Source of the DNA: CAZFAP01 sp964516325
GTDB taxonomy: Bacteria > Auribacterota > JABMQX01
Length of the DNA: 12,801 bases
Direction of reading: 5' to 3'
NCBI GenBank assembly: GCA_964516325.1
Contig: CAZFAP010000143.1
Location: forward strand, 1 to 12,801
Below the pieces are notes generated by a model. It saw only the letters and a program-made list of their open reading frames with translations. It did no database searches and had not been told where the DNA came from. Positions 6,104 through 12,801 of the stretch are shown in pieces (the stretch's first letter is position 1; the number at the start of each line of letters is the position of its first letter). A program made the position numbers and the translations under genes.

Positions 6104-6205
6104 AGCCATCTCGCCCGGGGACTCGTTGAACCTGGGGCTGGTCCGCAGATTGGCCCGAACGCCGCGCTCATCTTCGAGGTCGAGCTTCTGGGAATTGAGA
6201 AGTAG
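6104..6205 (+). pseudogene. Truncated FKBP 3' end (duplicate tail)
   Basis: Immediately after the nuclease stop, and in the same frame, the sequence reads SHLARGLVEP then GAGPQIGPNAALIFEV and ELLGIEK, with stop TAG at 6203-6205. This matches the last residues of the FKBP at 4079-4768 (SNLAYGERGAGPQIG... to the end). Over the 72 bases 6134-6205 versus the last 72 bases of the FKBP gene there are 13 differences. Twelve are silent third-position changes and one changes Thr to Ala. There is no start or catalytic core, so it cannot make an enzyme. The silent pattern means both 3' ends evolved inside working genes before this one was cut down. The 69 bases between its stop and the next gene show only that gene's ribosome-binding region. 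Confidence 0.85.
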
Positions 6206-6274
6206 GCTGAGGGAAAAAGTGCCTTGCGGCGTCATAGGCGCCTCGACCCGGGGGACGCGAAAAGGAGGCAGGAA

Positions 6275-8296
6275 ATGAGAGGTCTCAAGGCAAAAAGGAT
6301 CGCGGCCGGGACGTTGGGGTGCGCGGCGCTGTTGACCTTGTTGCCGGCCGCAGCCAGGGAATCCTACTCGGTCGTCGAGGTATGGCCGAAAAGACCCGCG
6401 GCATGGCGCTTTAATCGTCCTCACGGCATCGCGGTGGACCGGTGGGGTGAGGTCTATGTCACCGATATGAGGAACAACGTAGTAAAGAAATTCGACGGGG
6501 AGGGGAATCTGATCGTCCAGTGGGGTTCGCAGGGTTCAGACGATGGACAATTCCTGAAGCTGGGTGGCGTTGGCGCGGACCGGCGGGGGAACGTGTACGT
6601 CTGCGACCGGGGGAACAGCGTAATTCAGAAATTTGATTCCACTGGCAACTTTGTGACGAAATGGGGGCGGCCGGAAGAACTCCACTGGGAGTACTGGGAC
6701 CCCAGGAACGTGGCGGTCGGCGTATCTGACAATGTATTCGTGGCGGACAGCGCGAATGCTGCCGTTCTCATGTTCGACTCCGATGGTTACCTTGTGACGA
6801 AATGGGGAGGCTACGGCGCCGAGGACGGGCAGTTCAGCAGCCTCAAGGGAATAGCCGTGGACAGCTCCGGAAACGTGTATGTGGCTGATTCGGGAAACCG
6901 GAGGGTCCAGAAATTCGATTCCTGGGGGAATTTCCTGACGAAATGGGGGTTGCCGGGAGACGACCCGGACGCCGAGTATTTCACCGCTTGCGGTGTGGCT
7001 GTAGATGGGTTGGGGAACGTCTTCGTGGCGGATAGGGGAAACAACCGGGTCCAGGTCTTCGACGCCGCTGGGGGATTTGTCCGCCGGTGGGGTTCCACCG
7101 GCCACGGGGACGGAGAGTTCGACAGGCCTGAGGCGATCGCTGCCAGTGAATCGGGAATTGTGTTTGTTGCGGATACGCACAACGACAGGGTTCAAATTTT
7201 CGGCTCGAACGGGGACCTTCGCGAAAAGTGGGGGTACTACGGCGGGGGCGACGGAGAGTTCTATTATCCTGAAGGGATAGAGGCGGACGGATCGGGAAAT
7301 GTTTTCGTGGCGGATACGCAGAACAATAGGATCGAGAAGTTTGATTCTTCGGGAAATTTCCTTCTCAAGTGGGGCTCGCAGGGCTCGGGGGATGGAGAGT
7401 TTGCGTGGCCATCCGATGTAGGTGTTGATGGGTCGGGAGATGTCTTCGTGGCGGACTCATGGGACAATCGGATTCAGAAATTCACCTCTTCGGGTGAATT
7501 TCTCCTGAAATGGGGCAGAGAGGGTTCCAACGATGGACAATTCCAACACCCAGCGGGCATAGGTTGTGATTCTGGCGGAAATATATTCGTCGCTGACACG
7601 GAGAATGACAGAATCCAGGTGTTTGATCCCTCGGGGAACTTCCTGCGTAAATGGGGCAATGAAGGGAGCGGCGATGGACAGTTTTATGGACCCGAGGCCA
7701 TAGCCGTTGGCCCAAACGGCGGTGTGTTCGTGGTGGACAGCGGCAACCACAGGGTTCAGGAATTCGGTTCTTCCGGGAATTTCCTCGGCAAATGGGCTCC
7801 CTACCTCCCCGGAGACGAGGAGTTCTGGTGGTCCCCGACCTACATTGCGGTGGACTCGCGTGGGGACGTGTTCGTTTCGTATGGCTACTACGACTGTATT
7901 CGGAAGTTCAGCTCCTCCGGGAGGTTCATCACCGGCTGGGGGTCGGAGGGCTACGATGAGGGGAAGTTCAACTGTGCGTTCGGGATAGCTGTGGACGGGT
8001 TCGGTAACGTCTTTGTCACGGACTCTTACAACCACAGGGTTCAGAAGTTTCGTGCGGATTTTGGCATCAGGCGATTGTCCGGTGCGCCGGATTCGCCTGT
8101 CATAGAATGGTATAGTGACACCGGCAAGACGTATCAGTTGTGGCTGTCGGCCGACCTTTTCAACTGGGTTGCCGGCAGCGGTGTGGAGCAGGGGTCGCAG
8201 ACAGGCGTTAACTTCTGGACGGACGACGGATTGCATCCGCTTGGTCCTCCAGGGCAGGCGAGCCGCCGCTTCTACGATGTGCTGCAACTGAGGTAG
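6275..8296 (+). CDS. Exported 12-repeat NHL beta-propeller protein A
   Basis: 673 residues, starting at the ATG at 6275 behind AGGAGG (6263-6268). Residues 1-28 are a signal peptide (MRGLKAKRIAAGTLGCAALL... then AAAR). From about residue 44 to 600 there are twelve NHL repeats of about 46-49 residues, each of the form F-x-x-P-x-x-[IV]-A-V-D-x-x-G-N-V-F-V-A-D-x-x-N-x-R-[IV]-Q-K-F-D-x-x-G-N-F-L-x-K-W-G. This count fits two six-bladed propellers. NHL propellers usually bind proteins, RNA or other ligands and are rarely catalytic; an extracytoplasmic binding role is inferred. The last 68 residues form a separate module (IEWYSDTGKTYQLWLSADL, then NWV, WTDDG and RRFYDV), a C-terminal unit that I recall as common in secreted proteins of Verrucomicrobia-like bacteria. 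The gene is followed 77 bases later by its paralog and is likely co-transcribed with it. Confidence 0.9.
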   Translation: MRGLKAKRIAAGTLGCAALLTLLPAAARESYSVVEVWPKRPAAWRFNRPHGIAVDRWGEVYVTDMRNNVVKKFDGEGNLIVQWGSQGSDDGQFLKLGGVGADRRGNVYVCDRGNSVIQKFDSTGNFVTKWGRPEELHWEYWDPRNVAVGVSDNVFVADSANAAVLMFDSDGYLVTKWGGYGAEDGQFSSLKGIAVDSSGNVYVADSGNRRVQKFDSWGNFLTKWGLPGDDPDAEYFTACGVAVDGLGNVFVADRGNNRVQVFDAAGGFVRRWGSTGHGDGEFDRPEAIAASESGIVFVADTHNDRVQIFGSNGDLREKWGYYGGGDGEFYYPEGIEADGSGNVFVADTQNNRIEKFDSSGNFLLKWGSQGSGDGEFAWPSDVGVDGSGDVFVADSWDNRIQKFTSSGEFLLKWGREGSNDGQFQHPAGIGCDSGGNIFVADTENDRIQVFDPSGNFLRKWGNEGSGDGQFYGPEAIAVGPNGGVFVVDSGNHRVQEFGSSGNFLGKWAPYLPGDEEFWWSPTYIAVDSRGDVFVSYGYYDCIRKFSSSGRFITGWGSEGYDEGKFNCAFGIAVDGFGNVFVTDSYNHRVQKFRADFGIRRLSGAPDSPVIEWYSDTGKTYQLWLSADLFNWVAGSGVEQGSQTGVNFWTDDGLHPLGPPGQASRRFYDVLQLR

Positions 8297-8312
8297 TTCA
8301 GCAGAGACGGGC

Positions 8313-8332
8313 ATGGTGCTCTGAGGCGCCAT
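8313..8332 (+). terminator. Weak hairpin between the two NHL genes
   Basis: ATGGTGC / GCGCCAT with one G-T pair and loop TCTGAG, followed by TT. The stem is too weak for a confident terminator and may attenuate read-through into the second NHL gene. Confidence 0.25.
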
Positions 8333-8373
8333 TTCAGAGGGACACATCAATGAGGGGAATCGGGAGAGCGAAC

Positions 8374-10395
8374 ATGAAAAAGATCACGGGTGCTAAGATT
8401 ATCGGCGGGTTGCTGGCGTTGGGGCCACTCGCCGGTGTCTTGCCTGCCGAAGCAGCGGAGTCATACTCAATGGTGAACATGTGGCCAAGGAGGCCAGCGG
8501 CATGGCGTTTCGCCTCGCCACACGGGGTGGCAGTGGACCGCTGGGGGAATGTGTTCGTCGCGGATATGAAAAACAATGTAATAAAGAAGTTTGACGCGAC
8601 GGGGAATCTTCTGAAACAGTGGGGTTCGGAAGGATCGGGCGATGGAGAGTTCCAGAAGACACGCGCCGTAGATGTGGACGGTTGGGGAAACGTCTATGTC
8701 AGCGACCGCGGCAACGGAAGGATTCAGAAATTCGATCCTGACGGAAATTTTCTGGCGAAATGGGGGCTGCCGGCAGAGCTTGGCGTGGAGTATTGGGACC
8801 CCCGGGGCGTCGCAGCCGACGCCGCGGGAAACGTCTTCGTCTCGGACTCCTCGAATTCCCTCATTTTGAAATTCGATTCCCGGGGCCAGTTTCTCGCTAA
8901 ATGGGGCTCTCAAGGGACGGCGGACGGGCAGCTTAGTGCTCCGGATGGAATAGCCGTGGACAGCTCTGGAAACGTGTACGTGGCCGACGACGGCAACAAC
9001 AGGATTCAGGAATTTGACGCGTCGGGTGTTTTCCTCGCGAAATGGGGCTCCAATCCGGAAGGAGGCGACAGGGATGGGGAGCTTCACAGTCCTCACGCGG
9101 TCGCAGTAGATGAGGCGGGGAACGTCTTTGTTGCCGATTGGGGGAACAACAGGGTAGAGGTGTTTGAGCCCTCGGGGAATTTCATCTGCAAATGGGGGCG
9201 CCTTGGCACCGGCGACGGGGAGTTTGACAGACCGGAAGCCATAGCTCTCAGCGTATCCGGCATGGTCTTCGTGGCGGACACTCACAACGACAGAATCCAG
9301 ATGTTCGGCCCGAAAGGGAATCTGCTCGCCAAATGGGGCTATTGGGGCGCAGGGGATGGCGAGTTCGAGAGCCCTCACGGGGTAGCGGTGGATCAGTTCG
9401 GGAGTGTTTTTGTGGCAGACCATGAAAACGACAGGGTTCAGAAGTTCGATTCCTGGGGCAATTTCATTATGAAATGGGGACAATCTGGCTCCGGCGATGG
9501 AGAGTTCAGGCTGCCGTGCGATCTGGCGGTTGATTCTTCCGGCAACATTTTCGTGACCGACGCCACCAACCGGGTCCAGAAGTTTGACCCGCTCGGAAAC
9601 TTCGTGTCGAGGTGGGGGTCCGAGGGTTCCGGCCCCGGGCAGTTCATCGCTCCCCAGGGCGTCGCGGTGGATTCGTCAGGGAATGTCTTCGTCGCGGACT
9701 CCGAAAATTACCGCATACAGAAGTTCGACGCCTCAGGGACATTTCTCCTGGAGTGGGGCGGTGGTGGGTCCGACGATGGGCAGTTTCAGCGGCCCCGCAG
9801 CGTAGCGACGGGCCCAAACGATGAGATTTTCGTAGCGGATTACTGGAACGCAAGGGTGCAAAGGTTCGATGCATCGGGGAAGTTCTTAGGAAAGTGGAGC
9901 TGCCGTCGCCCTGGTGCGGACGAGGCCTGTTATCCCATAGGCATTGCGGTGGACTCCTTGGGGAGCGTCTTCGTCGCTCTCACCGAAAATGACACGATCA
10001 GAAAATTCGATTCCTCGGGAAACCTTTTGGCAGAATTGGGGCGCCCGGGCTTCGGCGAAGGGGAATTCGCAATGCCCTGGGGTGTAGCCGTTGACCGCTT
10101 CGGGAACGTCTTCGTTGCCGACACGGGCAACCACAGGATTCAAAAGTTCCGGGCGGATTTCGGGATAAGGGAGTTGTCTGGTGTCCCGGAGTCGCCGGTC
10201 ATAGAATGGTACAGCGAGAGCGGAAAGACCTATCAGGTGTGGGTCTCCGCAAATCTACTCGACTGGCTCACCGGCAGCGGCGTTGAGGCAGGAACGGCGA
10301 GCGGCGTCAATTCCTGGACGGACGATGGCCTCCACGCCCTCGGCCCCCCGTCAGGGGCGTTGCAACGGTTCTACAAGATTCTTCGGATCCCATAG
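8374..10395 (+). CDS. Exported 12-repeat NHL beta-propeller protein B (paralog of A)
   Basis: Starting at 8374 (MKKITGAKIIGG, behind CGGGAGAG) the protein is 673 residues, the same length as A. The ES-Y-S signal-peptide exit then aligns with A at residue 29 without gaps, which favours this start over the ATG at 8350. The signal peptide spans residues 1-28 (cleavage after AEA/A). Twelve NHL repeats follow in the same order as in A. Shared landmarks include repeat 1 (W-R-F-x-x-P-H-G-[IV]-A-V-D-R-W-G), repeat 6 (EFDRPEAIA... VFVADTHNDR), repeat 10 with GPN and GKW, and repeat 11 ending IRKF. Repeat 8 is one residue shorter at its N-R turn. The C-terminal module (IEWYSESGKTYQVWVSANL, then WLTGSG, WTDDG and QRFYKI) matches that of A. 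The pair arose by duplication of a whole gene. Function is probably extracytoplasmic binding; the ligand is unknown. Confidence 0.9.
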   Translation: MKKITGAKIIGGLLALGPLAGVLPAEAAESYSMVNMWPRRPAAWRFASPHGVAVDRWGNVFVADMKNNVIKKFDATGNLLKQWGSEGSGDGEFQKTRAVDVDGWGNVYVSDRGNGRIQKFDPDGNFLAKWGLPAELGVEYWDPRGVAADAAGNVFVSDSSNSLILKFDSRGQFLAKWGSQGTADGQLSAPDGIAVDSSGNVYVADDGNNRIQEFDASGVFLAKWGSNPEGGDRDGELHSPHAVAVDEAGNVFVADWGNNRVEVFEPSGNFICKWGRLGTGDGEFDRPEAIALSVSGMVFVADTHNDRIQMFGPKGNLLAKWGYWGAGDGEFESPHGVAVDQFGSVFVADHENDRVQKFDSWGNFIMKWGQSGSGDGEFRLPCDLAVDSSGNIFVTDATNRVQKFDPLGNFVSRWGSEGSGPGQFIAPQGVAVDSSGNVFVADSENYRIQKFDASGTFLLEWGGGGSDDGQFQRPRSVATGPNDEIFVADYWNARVQRFDASGKFLGKWSCRRPGADEACYPIGIAVDSLGSVFVALTENDTIRKFDSSGNLLAELGRPGFGEGEFAMPWGVAVDRFGNVFVADTGNHRIQKFRADFGIRELSGVPESPVIEWYSESGKTYQVWVSANLLDWLTGSGVEAGTASGVNSWTDDGLHALGPPSGALQRFYKILRIP

Positions 10396-10578
10396 GTGGG
10401 CCCAGCTCGTTGGCGCGTGGTGAACGTTTCCTCGTGAATCGTGACGAGAGAGAAGAGAGGGTCAGGCTTCGGGCGTTCCATCAACCGGCATGATCTGCCC
10501 TGGATTGAGGCCGATACTCGACGCCCGGAGCCTGGCCCTCTTCCGTTCAGGCGACGCTACTGCTTTCCATGCTGCTGT
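10396..10578. other. Convergent intergenic gap
   Basis: These 183 bases separate the end of NHL gene B from the end of the oppositely oriented STN gene. I see no clear terminator; the best candidate is a poor 5-bp stem, CTCGT...ACGAG, at about 10431-10448. No gene is apparent. Confidence 0.35.
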
Positions 10579-11349
10579 CTATCGCTGTTGCGGCTGCGCC
10601 TCGGGGGGTTCGTGTGTGATGACCACCGCATGGTCATCAATCCGGAACCAGAGGTCCGCGACCTCCCCGACATACCGGATGGCGTCGTACACGGGGATGT
10701 TTTTCAGGCGCAACGTGATGCTGCAATTCATGCTTTGCACTGGCTGCGTTACAACGATGTTGACGTCGCCCGCGCTGGAGAGGAAATCAACCACCTCCAT
10801 CAACGGCGCGCCCTCAAACTTCACCTCCGGCAGAGGGGTCCCTCGCAGCTTCTCTTCGAGCCGTATCTGCTCTGGGGTCCTCCTGTCCGCCTCGTCGCCT
10901 CCGATTGCCTGGACTATGTATTGCTTCCCGGCAATGGTGATAGTCTCGCCGTCCTGCATTCGGAACGGGCCGTACGAGGCGTCTCCGGACGCTTCCCGCA
11001 GCTTGATGACCTTTGCAGGTACCGGGGACCAGGACACCATGCCTGTTGTGGCGAACCCCGGCGGGAACCCCGGCACTGCCACGGTGGCCGTTGTAGTGCG
11101 GGTGCCTCTCCTGTCGCTTGGGGCGGCTCCGGTGGTCGCCATCCACGGGGTTGGTCCCACTTCGCCGGGTGTAGGCTGGGGGACCGCTTCTACGGCTATG
11201 GGGCTGCCTGCGATACCTGGGGCGCCGACGGCTTCCGCGGTCTCCGGGACGCCCGTCGTGGAGCTACCATAGCCTGCTCCGGTTTCCTGCCCGTGCGCCA
11301 GGCTCCAAAGCGCCAGGCCAAAGAGAGCGATCCATGTCAATGTCTTCAT
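10579..11349 (-). CDS. Exported STN-domain (secretin/TonB short N-terminal-like) protein
   Basis: 256 residues read on the minus strand. Residues 1-20 are a signal peptide (MKTLTWIALFGLALWSLAHG). Residues about 21-105 are a low-complexity Gly/Pro/Thr/Ala linker. A small beta-rich segment follows (110-148, VIKLREA... ITIAGKQYIVQ). Residues about 173-247 match the STN pattern: LPEVKFEGAPLMEVVDFLSS, then VNIVV, ITLRLKNIPVYDAIRYV and WFRIDDHAVVIT. In secretins and TonB receptors this domain precedes the pore; here the pore is absent and the protein ends just after it. Its ATG overlaps the anti-sigma stop (ATGA, 11346-11349) and it has a strong AGGAGG (11362-11357), so it is translated with the sigma cassette. 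The role is probably extracytoplasmic sensing or signal input to the anti-sigma factor (inference). Confidence 0.75.
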   Translation of the reverse strand: MKTLTWIALFGLALWSLAHGQETGAGYGSSTTGVPETAEAVGAPGIAGSPIAVEAVPQPTPGEVGPTPWMATTGAAPSDRRGTRTTTATVAVPGFPPGFATTGMVSWSPVPAKVIKLREASGDASYGPFRMQDGETITIAGKQYIVQAIGGDEADRRTPEQIRLEEKLRGTPLPEVKFEGAPLMEVVDFLSSAGDVNIVVTQPVQSMNCSITLRLKNIPVYDAIRYVGEVADLWFRIDDHAVVITHEPPEAQPQQR

Positions 11350-11912
11350 GACTGCTCCTCCTTTTCTTTTTTCGTTGGATCTGGTTTTGGTGGCTTTCGC
11401 GCGATGATCTTGAGGTATCCTTCGCCTCCGTTCCTCATTTCCACGATTAGCCGCCGCTCAACCCAGTCGGTCTTCGATTCGTCCGCATAAATCGTAGCCA
11501 TGCACATGGCGTAGGAAGGCGGACGATGCTCGCCAGACCGCGATGGGGGACCCGGGGGCGAGCCGCCCTTCCGGAAGATGAACACCGCGGCAACGACCAA
11601 GCATGCAGTCGCTGCGACGGCCAGAGCGCTTCGGACGAAAGCTCTCTTGCCGATGCCCAGAATCTCAGGCAGCCGAACCTCCGACTCCAACGCCGCCATG
11701 ACGTTCTGTTGAATGTCCCGTCTCAACGTCACCTTACTTGCCCGGCGCCGGAGCTGTTCCGACACGCGTGCCGCGAAATTGCGTTCCAGCGCCAAAGCGT
11801 TTCGGCAGTGCTCGCAACCTTCCAAATGCTTTTCGATGAGACTCCGCGCTCGGGGGGAAAGGGTTTCGTCCAAATATTCGTGCAGCAATTTTTGAAAACG
11901 ATTGCAGTTCAT
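11346..11912 (-). CDS. ZAS-type anti-sigma factor, membrane-anchored
   Basis: 188 residues from ATG at 11912. This start overlaps the sigma-factor stop as ATGA and has GGAGAA just upstream, so it is preferred over the in-frame ATG at 11924. The N-terminal domain (residues 1-45) carries the zinc-binding anti-sigma signature: Cys3, and His29-x3-Cys33-x2-Cys36 (HLEGCEHC). A single transmembrane helix lies at about 92-114 (VRSALAVAATACLVVAAVFIF). Residues 115-188 are the extracytoplasmic part, with a Pro-rich stretch and a charged C-terminus (KKEKEEQS). The family binds and silences its cognate ECF sigma factor at the inner membrane. The sigma partner is the gene directly upstream in the operon. 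Confidence 0.85.
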   Translation of the reverse strand: MNCNRFQKLLHEYLDETLSPRARSLIEKHLEGCEHCRNALALERNFAARVSEQLRRRASKVTLRRDIQQNVMAALESEVRLPEILGIGKRAFVRSALAVAATACLVVAAVFIFRKGGSPPGPPSRSGEHRPPSYAMCMATIYADESKTDWVERRLIVEMRNGGEGYLKIIARKPPKPDPTKKEKEEQS

Positions 11913-12481
11913 GGCTTTCTCCATTCGTATGTGCCGTCGGAGCGAAAAAGGTTCAATTCGGGGGGAACGAGTTCGCGCAGGTGCTTCACCGCGTAGTGAA
12001 GGCGAGACTTGACGGTGCCTTTGGTGGCGCCGATTTGCCGGGCGATTTCCCCGATTTTCATCTCCTCGTAGTACCGCAGAACGATGACTTCCCTGTGCGG
12101 GGCCGACAATCGCCGGATGGCGTCAAGGAGGATTGATGAGAGGGTTTCCGCATCGGCCTGACTTGAAGGCGGCTGGTCGGACGCTGCCCGGTTCGGTATT
12201 TCGTCCGTGAGAACCGTTCGCTTCCGCTTTCGGTAGTAGCGGCGGGTCAGGTTGAGGAGTATTCCGTGCAGATAGGTGTAGAGAGCGGATTCGCCCCGGA
12301 ATCGGTGCGCAGACCTGACCGCCCGAAGAAGGGTGTCCTGGGCGAGGTCCTGGGCGTCGGCTTCGTTGCCGCACAAAAGGAACGCGGAGCGGAGGAGTCG
12401 GTTGCCGTAGAGGCTCACCATTGCCTCGACGGCTTTCGGGTCTCCGCCCTTCAGCGCAGCCACTATCTCGTCGTCAGTCAT
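11909..12481 (-). CDS. ECF (sigma-70 family, group 4) RNA polymerase sigma factor
   Basis: 190 residues from ATG at 12481 (MTDDEIVAALKGGDPKAVEA). Region 2 (about 21-88) contains YGNRLLRSAF, the DAQDLAQDTLLRAV core-binding motif, FRGESALYTYLHGILLN and an arginine/lysine-rich end (RRYYRKRKR). Region 4 (about 121-171) has LSAPHREVIVLRYYEEMKIGEIA followed by the helix-turn-helix GATKGTVKSRLHYAVKHL, which contacts the -35 element. The frame stays open another 50 codons upstream, but that extension reads through the HGRDARAT repeat (CPWEPAVHGRDARAT) and is not protein-like, so I reject the longer start. No clear Shine-Dalgarno precedes 12481. Its stop overlaps the anti-sigma start, and the usual autoregulation by the sigma factor is likely but not shown. 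Confidence 0.92.
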   Translation of the reverse strand: MTDDEIVAALKGGDPKAVEAMVSLYGNRLLRSAFLLCGNEADAQDLAQDTLLRAVRSAHRFRGESALYTYLHGILLNLTRRYYRKRKRTVLTDEIPNRAASDQPPSSQADAETLSSILLDAIRRLSAPHREVIVLRYYEEMKIGEIARQIGATKGTVKSRLHYAVKHLRELVPPELNLFRSDGTYEWRKP

Positions 12482-12572
12482 ATTCTTTAAGTGCCATTTT
12501 TGCCAAAAAAGGTTCAAAAAGCGGGGCTGGGGTATGATTCTACAGCGTGACAAGGCCGGCTTCCCCTTTTTT

Positions 12573-12631
12573 GTGGCACGGGCATCCCGCCCGTGAACGG
12601 CCGGCTCCCATGGGCAGGATGCACATGCCAC
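12573..12631. repeat. HGRDARAT-type intergenic palindromic repeat
   Basis: CACGGGC-ATCCC-GCCCGTG (12577-12595) is a 7-bp hairpin. The block 12609-12631 (CATGGGCAGGATGCACATGC plus CAC) is a diverged partner of it, similar in the same orientation to 12577-12579 onward. Read on the minus strand, the block encodes the spurious peptide PWEPAVHGRDARAT, which I recall from many unrelated hypothetical proteins of PVC-type genomes. It is an interspersed DNA repeat upstream of the sigma operon. Confidence 0.7.
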
Positions 12632-12748
12632 CCGGAGGGTGACGGGCGATATGCAAGCTGAAAGGACCTCCCTTCCGTCCAGCGGGCCCCCATTGCCACG
12701 GCCGATGGCACCGCTTGACTCAGCCGCACATGAACAGCAGGGAGCTAT

Positions 12749-12770
12749 GGGTGTGGCTGTATTTGAGTGG
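12749..12770 (+). repeat. Third copy of the inverted-end sequence, cut by the window edge
   Basis: GGGTGTGGCTGTATTTGAGT (to 12768, plus GG) matches the right end of the RHS-borne element (minus strand from 2020) at 19 of 22 positions and its left end (1582-1603) at somewhat fewer. It is oriented inward toward the end of the window, so another element may start here. Confidence 0.5.
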
Positions 12771-12801
12771 GTGACCGCAATGGGTAACGCTTGCCGGCCA
12801 A

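Noticed and set aside
8467..9483. Long minus-strand open frame (338 codons) opposite NHL gene B, and similar ones opposite gene A (7457-8350, 6536-7195)
   Set aside because: They mirror the repeated NHL codons on the other strand, have repetitive composition without protein-family features, and lack ribosome-binding sites.
12482..12631. N-terminal extension of the sigma factor starting at 12631
   Set aside because: It is translation of the HGRDARAT DNA repeat; ECF homologs normally begin close to the MTDDEIV position.
12747..12801. Possible start of a plus-strand gene (MGVAVFEWVTAMGNACRP)
   Set aside because: The purine-rich stretch lies only two bases before the ATG, and the same bases match the repeat-end sequence, which is the simpler explanation.

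Overview
The window looks like a chromosomal stretch of a GC-rich, environmental Gram-negative-type bacterium. Several features point to the PVC superphylum (Verrucomicrobiota, Kiritimatiellota, Lentisphaerota) or a similar lineage: a zinc-finger anti-sigma and ECF sigma cassette that ends in a secretin/TonB N-terminal-type (STN) protein, large secreted NHL-propeller proteins with a short C-terminal module typical of such genomes, an RHS relic, and intergenic repeats whose translation gives the familiar spurious peptide HGRDARAT. This placement is an inference from gene style; no rRNA or other phylogenetic marker is present.

Layout. Positions 2-667 hold the 3' part of an M48 metalloprotease gene with a C-terminal zinc ribbon. 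A small three-helix membrane protein follows (880-1242). From about 1304 to 2716 lies a broken RHS gene: a short frameshifted piece, about 630 bp of palindrome-rich repeats (including a MITE-like element of about 440 bp with inverted ends and an 8-bp direct flank), then the RHS core and its variable C-terminus in an open frame. Next come a doubtful small secreted protein (2901-3152) and a DUF486 membrane protein (3490-3819). An exported FKBP-type prolyl isomerase (4079-4768) is followed by a stand-alone PD-(D/E)XK nuclease (5036-6103). The nuclease is followed at once by a second, truncated FKBP 3' end (6104-6205), so the nuclease is bracketed by FKBP sequence.

Two exported proteins of exactly 673 residues each (6275-8296 and 8374-10395) are tandem paralogs. 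Each has 12 NHL repeats, read here as two six-bladed propellers, plus a shared C-terminal module. On the minus strand, converging on them, is a tightly coupled three-gene operon: ECF sigma factor (12481-11909), ZAS-type anti-sigma factor (11912-11346) and exported STN-domain protein (11349-10579). Its genes are joined by two ATGA stop/start overlaps. The window ends in more repeats, including a further copy of the inverted-end sequence seen inside the RHS gene.

How the genes relate. The sigma, anti-sigma and STN genes form one regulatory unit. The NHL twins are probably co-transcribed and act outside the cytoplasm. The FKBP is a periplasmic folding helper. The most notable observations are the nuclease bracketed by FKBP 3' ends, which resembles integration into a gene 3' end or a decayed tandem paralog, and the repeat element sitting in the RHS gene.
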